Below are positions 1 to 9,220 of a DNA stretch of 31,202 bases, one piece after another; position 1 is the first letter of the stretch, and the number at the start of each line of letters is the position of its first letter. Origin of the DNA: Tieghemiomyces parasiticus (lineage: Eukaryota > Kickxellomycota > Dimargaritomycetes > Dimargaritales > Dimargaritaceae); assembly GCA_027575765.1 (NCBI GenBank), contig JANBPT010000548.1:1-31202 (forward strand). Reading direction: 5' to 3'. The notes beneath the pieces are model-generated. The model was not told where the DNA came from. It did no database searches and worked only from the letters and a program-made list of their open reading frames with translations. Position numbers and translations under genes: made by a program.

Positions 1-748
1 CCCTTGTAGCAGACCAGCGACGTTTAAGACGTTGAATAGGGCGCGGTACTGGCTGGCCCCCGTGAGGCAGGGGTTTAATCTGGGATGGGGGATTAGAGCC
101 CCCACTACACGAAGAATAGTTGGAGGGTATTGCCTCCCAAGCCACGTCCAAGCGAAACCCTAGTGGCAGGCTTCAGCAGCGGATGGGTGATGATGAACCC
201 ACCATTTCTCAGTCTGGGTATAATATATCTAAAATGACCAAATGAACAACGGTCACGGATTCTAATTTTATTAGACCAAGGTTGCAACCTTGGTAATTTG
301 GAGCGAATTACCTATTAAGTAAATCTTGTACCCACGAAATGAATTGTCCAACCATCAACGCCTTTAGCACCGATGGGTAGCCAGTGTAGATTTTTCAGGA
401 AGGATTGTTAGTACGTACTTGAAACCCTGACCTGTCAATATTGCTTGTAGAAGTTATTAGCTGACACCGCATTCCGTGTGCATCGCCTTTTAATGCCTCC
501 AGGCCAAGAGATTGGGGCTCCGCCCTGGTAAATTTACTGCGGTCTAATTTGAGTAAAGTGGACTCCGCCCAAATACACACAAGTGATATGTAGGATCGCA
601 ACTGTGAGTGTGTAGCCAGTGTTTTAATTGGGAATCGACGGGGCTAACGTAGACTGTGAGCCAGCGAATATACTTCGCAAGATGACATGCAGATGAGACG
701 CTAGGTCAGAACTATGGAATTCGGAGCAGCATAGCTATCTATCGATTG
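1..748. other. Left-edge region without a supported gene
   Basis: Both strands carry frequent stops, and the few short open frames (up to 68 codons) have no recognisable domain, signal peptide or codon bias. The only structure I see is a perfect 20-base palindrome at 275-294 and a small GC hairpin at 86-104 (six-base arms TGGGGG and CCCCCA). This is downstream of the His-rich gene on the minus strand, so part of it may be that gene's 3' UTR. Confidence 0.5.
275..294. repeat. Perfect 20-base palindrome
   Basis: ACCAAGGTTGCAACCTTGGT reads the same on both strands with no spacer. It lies in non-coding DNA about 450 bases beyond the stop of the His-rich gene. It could be a dimeric protein binding site or chance; no second copy was noticed in the window. 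Confidence 0.6.
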
Positions 749-1699
749 TTAATAGCTGGGGCCGTGGGCCTGGTAACCAGAGCCATGATCGCCACCCTGG
801 TGACCGTGGCTAGGACCGGGTTTGCCACCGTGCTCACCGCCTTCATGACCGTGCTGGGGACCGTGGGCCTGATAGCCAGTGCTGTGCTCACCGCCCTCAT
901 GTCCACGGCCGGGGCCGTAGTTACCACCGTGCTCGCCACCCTCATGTCCATGGCCGGAGCCGTAGTTACCACCGTGCTCGCCACCCTCATGTCCATGGCC
1001 GGAGCCGTAGTTACCACCGTGCTCGCCACCCTCATGTCCATGGCCGGAGCCGTAGTTACCACCGTGCTCGCCACCCTGATGGCCGTGGTTACCACCGTGC
1101 TCACCGCCCTCATGCCCACGACCGGGGCCGTAGTTACCACCCTCGTGGCCATTACCATGAGGACCGTGAGAGCTGTAGCCAGCGGCATGCTCGCCGCCTT
1201 CGTGACCATGACCAGAGCCGTGGCTACCGCCATGCTCAGCGCCTTGGGCGTGGTAGCCACCAGCGTGTTCACCTCCCTGATGGCCGTGACCCTCACCTTC
1301 ATAGGCGCGGACGGGTCCGTGATTTCCGCCATGCTCACCACCCTCGTGACCGTGGCCAGGACCGTAGACACCACCGTGCTCACCACCCTGGTGGCTGTGT
1401 TCGGGACCGTGGCTCTTGTAGCCGGAACCATGCTCGCCACCCTCGTGGCCATGCTCATAACCACGATGGGGACCGTGGCCCTCGTGGCCAGCGCCTTCGT
1501 GGCCGTGATGCTCTCCACCGTGTTCGGGACCGGTGTGGCCGTAGCCGGGACCGCTGTGGTTGCCGCCCTGGTGGCCGTGCTCAGGGGCGGGGTTGGCAGT
1601 GTAACCGCGGATGGCCAGCGGGCTGCTGACGGGAGCGGCCAGAACACTAGCGGACATGACGGCGGCGAGGGAAGCGGCGAAAACGATGCTGACCTTCAT
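749..1699 (-). CDS. Secreted His/Gly-rich repeat protein
   Basis: This is a 316-residue, intronless reading frame. It starts with a clear secretion signal: MKVS, then a hydrophobic stretch rich in Ala, Val and Leu to about residue 21 (SVLAAP). The rest is almost entirely low-complexity sequence built from His, Gly and Glu, with recurring GHEGGEHGG and spaced Tyr, Asn and Pro. Near the C-terminal third, a 15-residue unit (NYGSGHGHEGGEHGG) is tandemly repeated and the DNA copies are identical. I recognise no family. His-rich repeats of this kind can bind divalent metals, and Gly/His/Tyr-rich secreted proteins can be structural, but both roles are inference. Two other frames over the same DNA are also open (746-1720 plus, 739-1647 minus) because the repeat lacks stops. 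This frame is preferred because only it has an ATG followed by a signal peptide. Confidence 0.8.
   Translation of the reverse strand: MKVSIVFAASLAAVMSASVLAAPVSSPLAIRGYTANPAPEHGHQGGNHSGPGYGHTGPEHGGEHHGHEGAGHEGHGPHRGYEHGHEGGEHGSGYKSHGPEHSHQGGEHGGVYGPGHGHEGGEHGGNHGPVRAYEGEGHGHQGGEHAGGYHAQGAEHGGSHGSGHGHEGGEHAAGYSSHGPHGNGHEGGNYGPGRGHEGGEHGGNHGHQGGEHGGNYGSGHGHEGGEHGGNYGSGHGHEGGEHGGNYGSGHGHEGGEHGGNYGPGRGHEGGEHSTGYQAHGPQHGHEGGEHGGKPGPSHGHQGGDHGSGYQAHGPSY
917..1077 (-). repeat. 45-base tandem repeat inside the His-rich gene
   Basis: Copies start at 917, 962 and 1007 and are identical over 45 bases. A fourth begins at 1052 and diverges after about 25 bases (CTCAT becomes CTGAT). Each copy encodes one 15-residue His/Gly/Glu unit, so gain or loss of copies keeps the frame. 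More diverged relatives of the unit run through the rest of the gene. Confidence 0.85.
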
Positions 1700-1857
1700 G
1701 ATGAACGTGAAATGGAATGAAGTAGAGGTTAGGGTTAAATTGTAGTGGAAGAAAGGTCGTGAGATGAAGTCGTTAGATTGACTGTGTCAGAGAGGCAATG
1801 TTGAGGTGTAATACTCATGAGATTGATGATTTACTCGGCAAGAGACACCTGGCCTGA

Positions 1858-1868
1858 GGTTATATATG
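1858..1868 (-). promoter_or_regulatory. Candidate TATA box of the His-rich gene
   Basis: Read on the minus strand this is CATATATAACC, about 160 bases upstream of the ATG at 1699. The distance fits a TATA element with a 100-base-scale leader, similar to the TATA box of the Gln/Asn-rich gene at 24489. Support is by sequence and position only. Confidence 0.4.
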
Positions 1869-2581
1869 TGATGAACAAACACCGAGCGACACAAGGAGCG
1901 AGGGTGACTGGTAGAAAGCCAGCCTTACCGCACGCCTTCCTCCCGGCATAATTTTTACCCGCTAACCACGACCAGGGAAAATGTGTGATGAGTCCATATC
2001 TGCACCCGGTAGTTCTGGCTCTTTGTGGTCGGCCGCCCAGGATCCTGCTGCCAGGACTCGTCAATCAACTGGGTTGTAACCTCGACCTCATCTATTAGCA
2101 AGGCGTCGATATGGCATCAACAATGACCGTACCCACTCCCCGTCCCCCTTGGTACCACTGCATCTGTGCAATCACATCCCAATGTTTCTCCTGTTCAGCA
2201 CCTCCTATCTATAGGTGGGGAACCATCCTCACACCCCATTCACCGAGGCTGACAGAGGCTGTTCCTCCCTTGTGTCTTCGACTGTTAGTTCCACCTCCTT
2301 CGCTTCATCTTCAAGGACGGCAGTACGCCACCTTCGCCTCCTGATGTCCCAATTCCACCGGCCCGGGCTATTTTGGTCTGGGAGAAAAGGTAATACGTTT
2401 GGGGGGGGAAAGTTCAGAGGAGGAGGGGTAGTGCGCCGCCATGCGGTCGACTATGAATTATAACGTACACCTAAGGCGCAATCCTTAAGGCTATAACCCG
2501 TTCGAATGGGATATATTCAGCTACCTTAACCGAATAGTAATGGCTCTAGGCCAGAGAGTTGGATGTTTGTCAGATCTCCCT

Positions 2582-2598
2582 GGGAGGGAGGGAGGGGG
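2582..2598 (+). other. G-quadruplex-type motif
   Basis: GGGAGGGAGGGAGGGGG has four G-runs of at least three bases with single-base loops, the canonical pattern for a very stable parallel G-quadruplex. It lies in intergenic DNA between the His-rich gene and the lipase gene. Folding in the cell is inference. Confidence 0.55.
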
Positions 2599-3260
2599 TG
2601 CAGAGGTCGCACGCCGATTGATGCGGTCCAGCCGGGCCACGTCATTCTATACCTATGTGGCAAAAGAAAAGCGGTGGTCAAAATGGCCTTTAACTGGCCA
2701 TCATTTATTTTCCAGCGGAGTGCAATCGCCATCTCATGTCTCCAAAAGCCTGCACGTTGCTCTATCTTTGACTGAGACGCCCCCTAAATAGAGTAGGTAT
2801 TGGTGATGACTCGGTGTAGCTAGGCCAATTGATTCATCCTTCGTCATACGTCCATACCCCGTCACTCCAACCACATTGGTCCTACAACCGCAACCACCCT
2901 CCCCCTTTTCATTCATCTAAAGTCAATATGTGCGCATCCACCACGGTATTCCCGGTCTCTCCGTGTAACCCTGAGGTGCGCGGTATCTCGCTTGGCGCAG
3001 TCTGCCAGGATGTGATCCATTGATCGAATAGAGCAGGGAGTGGTGGAGAGGGACCCCTGGTTGGTCTCGGCACAACAAAGCTGGCCCTCACCCGAGCACG
3101 CATAACTTTACTCTATAAGCACTACAGGTTGATAGTCATTTGTAATATACGTCGGTTGGTTTAGTTACAAGTTATAAATACAACGATGAAAAAGTGAGCC
3201 TAGTAGGCATAACGGTCCGCTTACTTGGCCATCATCATCAGGGCGATAGAGACTGAGCTA

Positions 3261-4862
3261 CTATACAAACGCCCACGCCGTGCAATCTGTACAGTTACTG
3301 ACAGTCTGGCAAAGTGGCCAGGTCACGTTCGCGTCAGCCAGGACGTCTTTAATAACGCGCTTAATTCGATGATGGCGGATATCCGCTCGCCAGGCCTTAT
3401 CCTTAACCACGTCGAACGTACACCTGTGGCCGGTATGGCACTTGGACTCCATGGCGTATCCGCCGTAGTAGCAGCTACTAGTGGCACCATTGCAGGTACC
3501 CATGAATATGGGGTCGGCGTTGTGGCCGAAATGCCACACGGGAAGGCTGTCCATATCGATTGCGCCGCCTACGGGGAGGTGAAGGCGCTGGGCGGCTAGA
3601 CGTTCGGGCGGAGCCTCAAAGGTCACCACGGGGTGGCCGTAGGTGATCCCCAGGAGTGCGGCCAGAGATCCGCCCAACGAGTGGCCTGTAAGCCACAGGT
3701 TAGCCCGCGGGTACTGTCCGTGCACGTACTCAAATAAGTTGACGGCGGCCTGGAAGTAGAGATCGTCTTGGTCGAGGCTGTCCTCTACGCACTGCTGGCC
3801 ACACTTATGGCCTCCTTGGAAACAGTCGCACACCGTCGACCAGGTATAGTCGACCCGGCCGCAGCAGCACGAGAATAGTCGGTTGTCGTTCAGCTTGTCG
3901 CGCGGGGCCGTCTCCGAATCGCCGCCCAAAAAGAAGCGCGTGCTGGTGCCCTTCAGGGCAATGACGACCGTGGAGTTGGTATCGTCGGCGAACACGTGGC
4001 CTCGCAACCCATCCGAGCCCCAGCCGAAAGAGTCGTTGTGGACCCACCGATTCTCGCGCAGGTCGAACCACACGTCGTCGGCGGGGAGCATGTAGGCGTT
4101 GGCAGCCATCTTGGCAATAGTTCGGACCGTTTCTTTGTCGGCCACATCGGGCTGCACCAGCGGTGGCAGGTGGTGCCAGTGTTTAGGAGACGTCGAGGCC
4201 AGACTGTCCGCCACCTCCGTTTTCGAAGTCGGGTAACGCCAATAGCTGGTAGTTGAGCGGGCGGTGTACAGGTGGTAATGGTAGCGGAAAGGCACGTTGC
4301 TGAGCGAAAGGTTGGCGGCGGCCGTGGCAATAGAGGTAGCGTCCAGCGCAGCACTGGGAAGACGGTGCTGGCGGACCAGGTACCGCTGGAATTCTTCGAC
4401 GTGGCCAATAGGATAGGTGACGGGCTGAGCCGGTACGGCCCGCAGGTGGAACTCGGAGGCACTCGCCTGGCCGCTCTCAGCCGTGGGCTGGAGTTGGCTA
4501 GCGCCTACAGGCTGTTGGAGAAGCCGGTCAGATGCGCCTTCAGGGCCGTGGTACAATATCTGCTGGAGCGTGAATCGGATGGGATGGGTCGGCGGCGCCG
4601 ATTGGGTAACAGGCCGCACGCCCGGGGGGTAGTCGGCGTAACACTGAAAGAAAATATCGAAGAGTAAACCGGCTGGCGACATGTAAGCCGGGCTAGTGCC
4701 AATGAAGTACAGCACGGCCAGGAGACCGCCGGTCAGGCAGCCCAGTACGACGACCGTCGAGGTGCGGGTCATGTGGGCAATGGCAGCGGGCAGGCAATAA
4801 GGCCTGGCAGAGAAAAGGGAGTGGGAATAGTGAAGGGGACCGGATACGGCTTCTGAGCTCAC
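3261..4862 (-). CDS. ATG15: Atg15-like vacuolar/autophagic lipase (class 3 lipase fold)
   Basis: This is an intronless frame of 533 codons. Atg15 is a membrane-anchored vacuolar phospholipase that breaks down autophagic and multivesicular-body membranes. The family pattern is strong. Following a hydrophobic anchor at about residues 36-54 come an Atg15-type region ending in RHIYHHG-like sequence (QILYHGPE, ~101), VIALKGTS (~300), DKLNDNRLFSCCCGRVDYTW (~322-341), the nucleophile motif GHSLGG (393-398, Ser395), HNADPIFMGTC (~447-457, candidate acid Asp450) and HH at 497-498 with the candidate His. Numbering is from the first ATG (4862). The ATG at 4772 (Met31, MTRTSTVVVLG) puts the membrane anchor right at the N-terminus and is the likelier start, giving 503 residues. 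Several N-glycosylation sequons and paired Cys fit a lumenal enzyme. It is transcribed divergently from the PPR gene. Confidence 0.9.
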   Translation of the reverse strand: MSSEAVSGPLHYSHSLFSARPYCLPAAIAHMTRTSTVVVLGCLTGGLLAVLYFIGTSPAYMSPAGLLFDIFFQCYADYPPGVRPVTQSAPPTHPIRFTLQQILYHGPEGASDRLLQQPVGASQLQPTAESGQASASEFHLRAVPAQPVTYPIGHVEEFQRYLVRQHRLPSAALDATSIATAAANLSLSNVPFRYHYHLYTARSTTSYWRYPTSKTEVADSLASTSPKHWHHLPPLVQPDVADKETVRTIAKMAANAYMLPADDVWFDLRENRWVHNDSFGWGSDGLRGHVFADDTNSTVVIALKGTSTRFFLGGDSETAPRDKLNDNRLFSCCCGRVDYTWSTVCDCFQGGHKCGQQCVEDSLDQDDLYFQAAVNLFEYVHGQYPRANLWLTGHSLGGSLAALLGITYGHPVVTFEAPPERLAAQRLHLPVGGAIDMDSLPVWHFGHNADPIFMGTCNGATSSCYYGGYAMESKCHTGHRCTFDVVKDKAWRADIRHHRIKRVIKDVLADANVTWPLCQTVSNCTDCTAWAFV

Positions 4863-5938
4863 GTGCAGTGCGGTCGGGCGAGAAGCTGTGAAAAGAGCGG
4901 GGCTGTCGAGGCACCGAGCAGTTGGAAATGGGGATGGTGGGGGAGGGTGAATGCGGCAAGGTGTGGATAGATAAGGGACGGAGGTCGGGGCTGGGTACCT
5001 CGAAGAGCTAAGGGGATAGTGAGGTTCTTGAGGACTATGGGGACGGGTAGCCAGGCCGAGAGGGCGATAGCTTGAGCCTAACTACGTCCCTCGGCGGTGG
5101 GAATAGCGTGACTCGTCAGTGGCTTGGGTCACCTGGTCGGCTTGCCACCGTCGGGGACTAGGGACACCAGGGGATCAAGGAGTTTGGCTGGACAGGGGAT
5201 CCACCGCGAAAGGGGACACTGGTGGATTTGGGCAGTAGATTGTGGCACCCATCATAGAGAGCCGCTCGTCAAACGCACCGTCCTGGGATGGTTGCGTGAA
5301 ATTGCCGTTGTATTAAAAATGATTCAACGTGTGCCTCCGTGGAGCGGCTGTAAACGTATGGTAGCGACAGTGGTAAAGACGTCGGAGACACTGCGGTAGC
5401 TCATGTAACTGCGGGGGGAAGAGCGTTAAGGAGCTTTCGACTATTCCCATAGAAGGCGCCCTGTCCGTAATAATCACGTGACCCTGCTTGGCTATCCCAT
5501 GTTGCTTAGGTTCCAGCCATCTAGAGGACCTGCGGCCAATGCGGAGGGGGGCAACACGGCAAGGCCAGATTCCCACTTTGCACATTTTCTAAGGTTCCAA
5601 CCATTCGACTGGAGCGCCTGGAATGTGTGACCCAGCCAGGCAGGTGGACTTGGTTAATACCGATGCCTTCACCCTAATTATCCTGCAGATTCACTTGACC
5701 CCCTCATTTCACATCGATTGCCCTGTTCGCCTTCCATATAGCAAGGTCTTTCGTCATGTGGTGCCAGTCTTTCACCACGTTAGCTCTGCCCCGGGCCGGG
5801 ACGAGAGTGCGCCCGACCACAATTCGATCCGTCACCCGACGTGGCCTAAGTAAGTCCCGGGGTACTTTTATTTCTTCCACACCCGGCGGCGTTTTATTGG
5901 CCTCATAGGCACCGCGCCTAGGCCGCCTTGTCGCCTCT
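4863..5938. other. Divergent promoter region between the ATG15-like and PPR genes
   Basis: The ATG15-like gene leaves to the left and the PPR gene to the right, so both promoters should lie here. No protein-coding signal is convincing; the best open frame (5124-5399, plus, 91 codons) has no recognisable features. I could not assign a TATA box with confidence. Confidence 0.5.
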
Positions 5939-7776
5939 ATGAGAGCGTTGCCAGTTCCTCAGTTTATTGGTGTTGGCCCTAACCCTATGTCCCCCACTCC
6001 ATCGATATACGCCCCGCGTCTCATTCCACCGCCTCTTTCTGTATTTCTCCAGTACCACCAGGGTCCAGCCTGGCACGCCGGTTTACATTATCAGCCAGCT
6101 GGCGGCAGGAAGGCCCCTGGCCGCCACTCCAATCGGAACCGCCGGTACAGCAACAGTTCCCTGACCTCGCAGAATTCTACGCCAACGAGCCTGCCCCGCC
6201 ACCCGTTGATCCCGTTATAGATACTCCGGAGGTGAACTTGATGACCACATCCACCTCTACCGGCCCTTCGATCGACGAGACCGCCGTTCCTATCGAGGTT
6301 CCCGAAGTCGAGGGAGCAAAGACGTACGTCCCGCCAGTGGCCGGCCAAAAGAACTTGTCCTGGATCCACCTCAGTATGGATCACTTGCTGCGGCGCGGAG
6401 ACCTTCGCGGATTCTTCCGAAAATGCGAGGAGATGAACCAGCGCGGGATTGGGCCGTCGAACGAGACTTACCGGTACTTGTTCCAGGCCTACAAGGCGAC
6501 ACGCCAGTTCAACCGGGCCTACCGGGCCCTGGAACGTATGGCGCAACACAATGTGACCGAGCAGCTCGGCCACTACCACGCCGTAATGGAGATCGCCACC
6601 CACATGCGGTACGCGCACGGGGTACACAAGGTATACGACCTGATGCGGCGGCACAACATCACACCCACGGCGACGACATTCAACCTCTTGGTCCAAGCCT
6701 TGTGCCTAGACGATCAGGTCGAACTAGCTTACCGAGTTTGGAATATCATGCACGCCCGGCACACTCACCTCACCGAGGTCACTGCCAACCTTCTCATCAA
6801 GGCGCTCGTCGATGCGGGTGCCCTCAACGAGGCTTTCCAGCTCCTGCAAAGCCACGAGGAGATCTTCGCGGCCATCCCGGTCGAGACGTACAGCCACGTG
6901 TTCCGGGCGGCGGGCCAGCACCCCTTCCCGAACGTCCTGCAGCACTGCTGGAAGAAGCTGGTGGACGTGTTCCGCGTCAAACCCACCCACGGCGACTGCC
7001 TCCTGGCCATGCGCACGGCGGCGCTGTACGGCCGGCCCGACTTGGCCTCGGACGTGATCCGCATTATGAACAACTGCGGCTATCCGATCAGCGAGCCCTA
7101 CCTCGACTGCCTCTTTACCGCCTTCGTGAAGCGTGGCGACTGGCGGAGCGCCCTTAATGTGCTCCACCTCATGCGCGAGGCGGGGATCGCCGTTGACGCC
7201 TGGACCCTGGCCCCGATGTACCGCCGGTTGCGGCACGAGACTAGGCTCCTCCCGGAGGTCACCGACGCCATCACAGAACTCAAACTGGAGAGCAAGGCAC
7301 CCTTCCTCGCGGTCCTCAATCTCGTGCTTGCTCTCCGCGTTCAAGACGGGAACCCGCGCGACGCCGTCCCGTTTATGCGTCAGTTCCCCACCCAGTTCGG
7401 TCTCCAACCCGACCACGACTCCTACCAAGCTATCCTCACCGGATGCGACAAGGCTCGCGATATCACCCTGGCCGAACAGCTGTTTGCCGAGATGCAGGCT
7501 ACCCCGGAACTAGCCCCGCAGTCTAAGGCTTACACCGCCATGATTGTACTGCACGCCCACTCGACCGACTACGAGCGGATCTTTGTCCTGCTTGAGGAAC
7601 TCAAGGCCAAAAACATGATCCCGTCCGCCACCGCCTACCACGCCATCCTCGGTGCCTGCTTGCACGCCCGCGACTCCCGCGCCAAGATCGTCGTGCAGGA
7701 GATGGACATGTTTGGATATTCTGTACCCCGGAATATGCTGGCTGCGCTGCGGAGTATGAAGGGTAGTCCTTACTGA
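5939..7776 (+). CDS. P-class pentatricopeptide repeat protein, probably mitochondrial
   Basis: The body is an open frame ending at 7776 with about a dozen 35-residue helical-hairpin repeats in a row (for example NETYRYLFQAYKATRQFNRA, ATTFNLLVQALCLDDQVELA and SKAYTAMIVLHAHSTDYERI). This is the PPR architecture of organelle RNA-binding proteins that act in RNA processing, stability or translation. The first in-frame ATG is at 6241, but the frame stays open back to 5983 without an ATG, and that stretch reads like a targeting sequence (SSLARRFTLSASWRQ). I propose a short first exon 5939-5969 (ATG, MRALPVPQFI), an intron 5970-6052 (GTGTTG to CTCCAG, with CTAAC inside) and a second exon from 6053. 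The phases match and give 584 residues. The body is firm; the first exon is tentative. I cannot name its RNA target or an orthologue. Confidence 0.82.
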
Positions 7777-8065
7777 GCAGGTCAGCGTGGATGCAAACGT
7801 AAAAAAAATGCCATGTTAGATTACGTGATAATAAAATATATGTATGAAGTCTCTATTTGGCTTGTAGAGGAAAGTCCTGGGGTGTTGTATAGCCTGTCAG
7901 GTTGAAAACTAAATGCGATGCACAAGAGGTGAACCTGTGATCAATCAGTTTATTGTGCGTAAATGATGTTTTTGTTTAGAGGACATCGGCTCACTCGAGC
8001 AGTTAAGAATCGAGGTAGTCGTTCTCTATGTCCAGATGGTAAGAAGCAAACCCTGGTTTCTAACA
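7777..8065. terminator. Convergent 3' ends with polyadenylation signals
   Basis: The PPR gene (plus) and the secreted-protein gene (minus) end toward each other here. AATAAA at 7830-7835 lies 54 bases after the PPR stop. TTTATT at 7949-7954, read as AATAAA on the minus strand, lies 112 bases after the other stop. The two transcripts therefore need not overlap if these signals are used. Confidence 0.6.
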
Positions 8066-9220
8066 CTACGATGACGCCGAGGCATTTTCGAGGAAGGGCT
8101 GGAGCACCGCATCTCGGTAGGGCGCGAATGGGCCGTCATTCAGCCGGGAAACGACCTTCAGGTGCTGCGCCCACACCTGATGCCAGATGCGGTGGATGGC
8201 ATAGTTGAAATTGACGAACGTCAACCAGGCCTGACGGTTAGCATCTAGCAGGGTTTCCAATTGGTTCCAGGTGGCCACGGGGGACTGAATCGTGGTACCC
8301 GGGAGGTTGGGATTGTCGACGTTATCGGAGTGGGGCGAAGTGACGGCCGGGAACCACCTGGCCGATGCCGCGCAGTCCGCCTGGGCGAGTTCCTGGCGAA
8401 AATTCGCTTCGTCGTGGGCGATAACCAGTCGGAGGCAAAATTCGGTATTAAACCGTTTCCGCAGCAGCTCCACCATATCGCTATACAGGAAGCAATTGAG
8501 GGAGGTCTTGTACGCCCTAAGACGCTGGGTATTTTGGAGGGTGAGCGTGAGGGGCTCATGGTGGGCACCAAGGTAAGCAAGGTGATCCGGATCGGATAGG
8601 AGGCCATCAACCGACGGGGAGGGACCGTAGGTGAAGGGGCTCATCTGGGCGGTTTTGTCGACCGAGGAGGTGGACAAGGCGGTAGTCTGTAGAAAGTAAG
8701 AAGTCGGCGAAGTGGCGCTGAAGTCGTCAGCTGGCAGCGAAGACGGGGATGAACCTTGGACGATGTCTTGAGTGTCCATCTGCAACAGGGTCTCGCCCGT
8801 TTTGACTCGGTCATACCGCACCTCTAGGAACCGCATGATCGTCTCGACGATCTGGGTGACACCGCTGGTTTTCTCGTCCGACGCTTCATCCAGTAGCCAA
8901 TTGGTTGGCAGCGCACGGACCAGTTCCTCAAACTGAGATGCCTGCACCTGACTATCAAACTTGTCGAATGTATCCATGAAGGAGTTGAAACGGGCGTAGG
9001 GAACCATTTCCAACGCTGAAGGAGCAGCGGTCAGCGCGGGGTCGGTCGTTAGCTGATCGATGGCGTGGGGGGTCACCTGTAGGTGTCGTTCGTAGGAGGA
9101 AGACCGGCCGGAAGACGGGCGGGACAAGGGGTCTTCGATGCTGGTAGGCCGGGCGTAGGTACAGCCCAGGATGACGAGGCCTACGACGAGCAGTTTACGG
9201 AGACGGGTTAGGGCGGACAT
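8066..9220 (-). CDS. Secreted protein of unknown family
   Basis: This is a 384-residue intronless frame starting at ATG 9220. The N-terminus is a classic secretion signal: MSALTRLRK, a hydrophobic core LLVVGLVILGC, and a likely cleavage after TYA at about residue 23. The mature part has a Ser/Pro-rich linker (~30-45), a mixed helical region, a second Ser/Thr-rich linker (~150-200) and a C-terminal helical part rich in Trp, Phe and Leu (for example NFNYAIHRIWHQVWAQHLKV). Only three Cys remain after the signal. I recognise no catalytic motif or known domain. It may be a lineage-specific secreted protein. Codon use is GC-rich at third positions like its neighbours, which supports real coding. 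A minus-strand AATAAA lies 112 bases beyond the stop and a TATA-rich palindrome lies about 145 bases upstream. Confidence 0.8.
   Translation of the reverse strand: MSALTRLRKLLVVGLVILGCTYARPTSIEDPLSRPSSGRSSSYERHLQVTPHAIDQLTTDPALTAAPSALEMVPYARFNSFMDTFDKFDSQVQASQFEELVRALPTNWLLDEASDEKTSGVTQIVETIMRFLEVRYDRVKTGETLLQMDTQDIVQGSSPSSLPADDFSATSPTSYFLQTTALSTSSVDKTAQMSPFTYGPSPSVDGLLSDPDHLAYLGAHHEPLTLTLQNTQRLRAYKTSLNCFLYSDMVELLRKRFNTEFCLRLVIAHDEANFRQELAQADCAASARWFPAVTSPHSDNVDNPNLPGTTIQSPVATWNQLETLLDANRQAWLTFVNFNYAIHRIWHQVWAQHLKVVSRLNDGPFAPYRDAVLQPFLENASASS

Larger units (their letters stand above)
1700..3260. other. Intergenic region upstream of the His-rich gene and downstream of the lipase
   Basis: No convincing gene is present; open frames here are 60-83 codons and overlap each other on both strands. 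On the minus strand, TATATAA at about 1859-1867 lies roughly 160 bases before the His-rich gene start and is a candidate TATA box. A G-rich run at 2582-2598 is listed separately. Confidence 0.5.

Noticed and set aside
917..1077. Regularly spaced identical repeats that might be mistaken for a CRISPR array
   Set aside because: The units are directly adjacent with no unique spacers and are coding in frame within a eukaryotic gene.
739..1647. Second minus-strand frame of 302 codons
   Set aside because: Another frame of the same 45-base repeat, without signal peptide; produced by repeat periodicity divisible by three.
746..1720. Plus-strand open frame of 324 codons
   Set aside because: It is the antisense of the His-rich repeat gene; the repeat lacks stops in several frames. 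Its Ala/Val/Thr pattern mirrors the repeat, and it does not begin with a secretion signal.
1727..1740. GTTAGGGTTA, telomere-like
   Set aside because: Only about one and a half TTAGGG units, no array.
5124..5399. Plus-strand frame of 91 codons
   Set aside because: Lies in the divergent promoter region, lacks domain or codon bias.
7866..7876. GAGGAAAGTCC, resembling the conserved CR-I element of RNase P RNA
   Set aside because: It lies in the PPR 3' region and I could not find the other conserved regions of RNase P RNA downstream; most likely chance.
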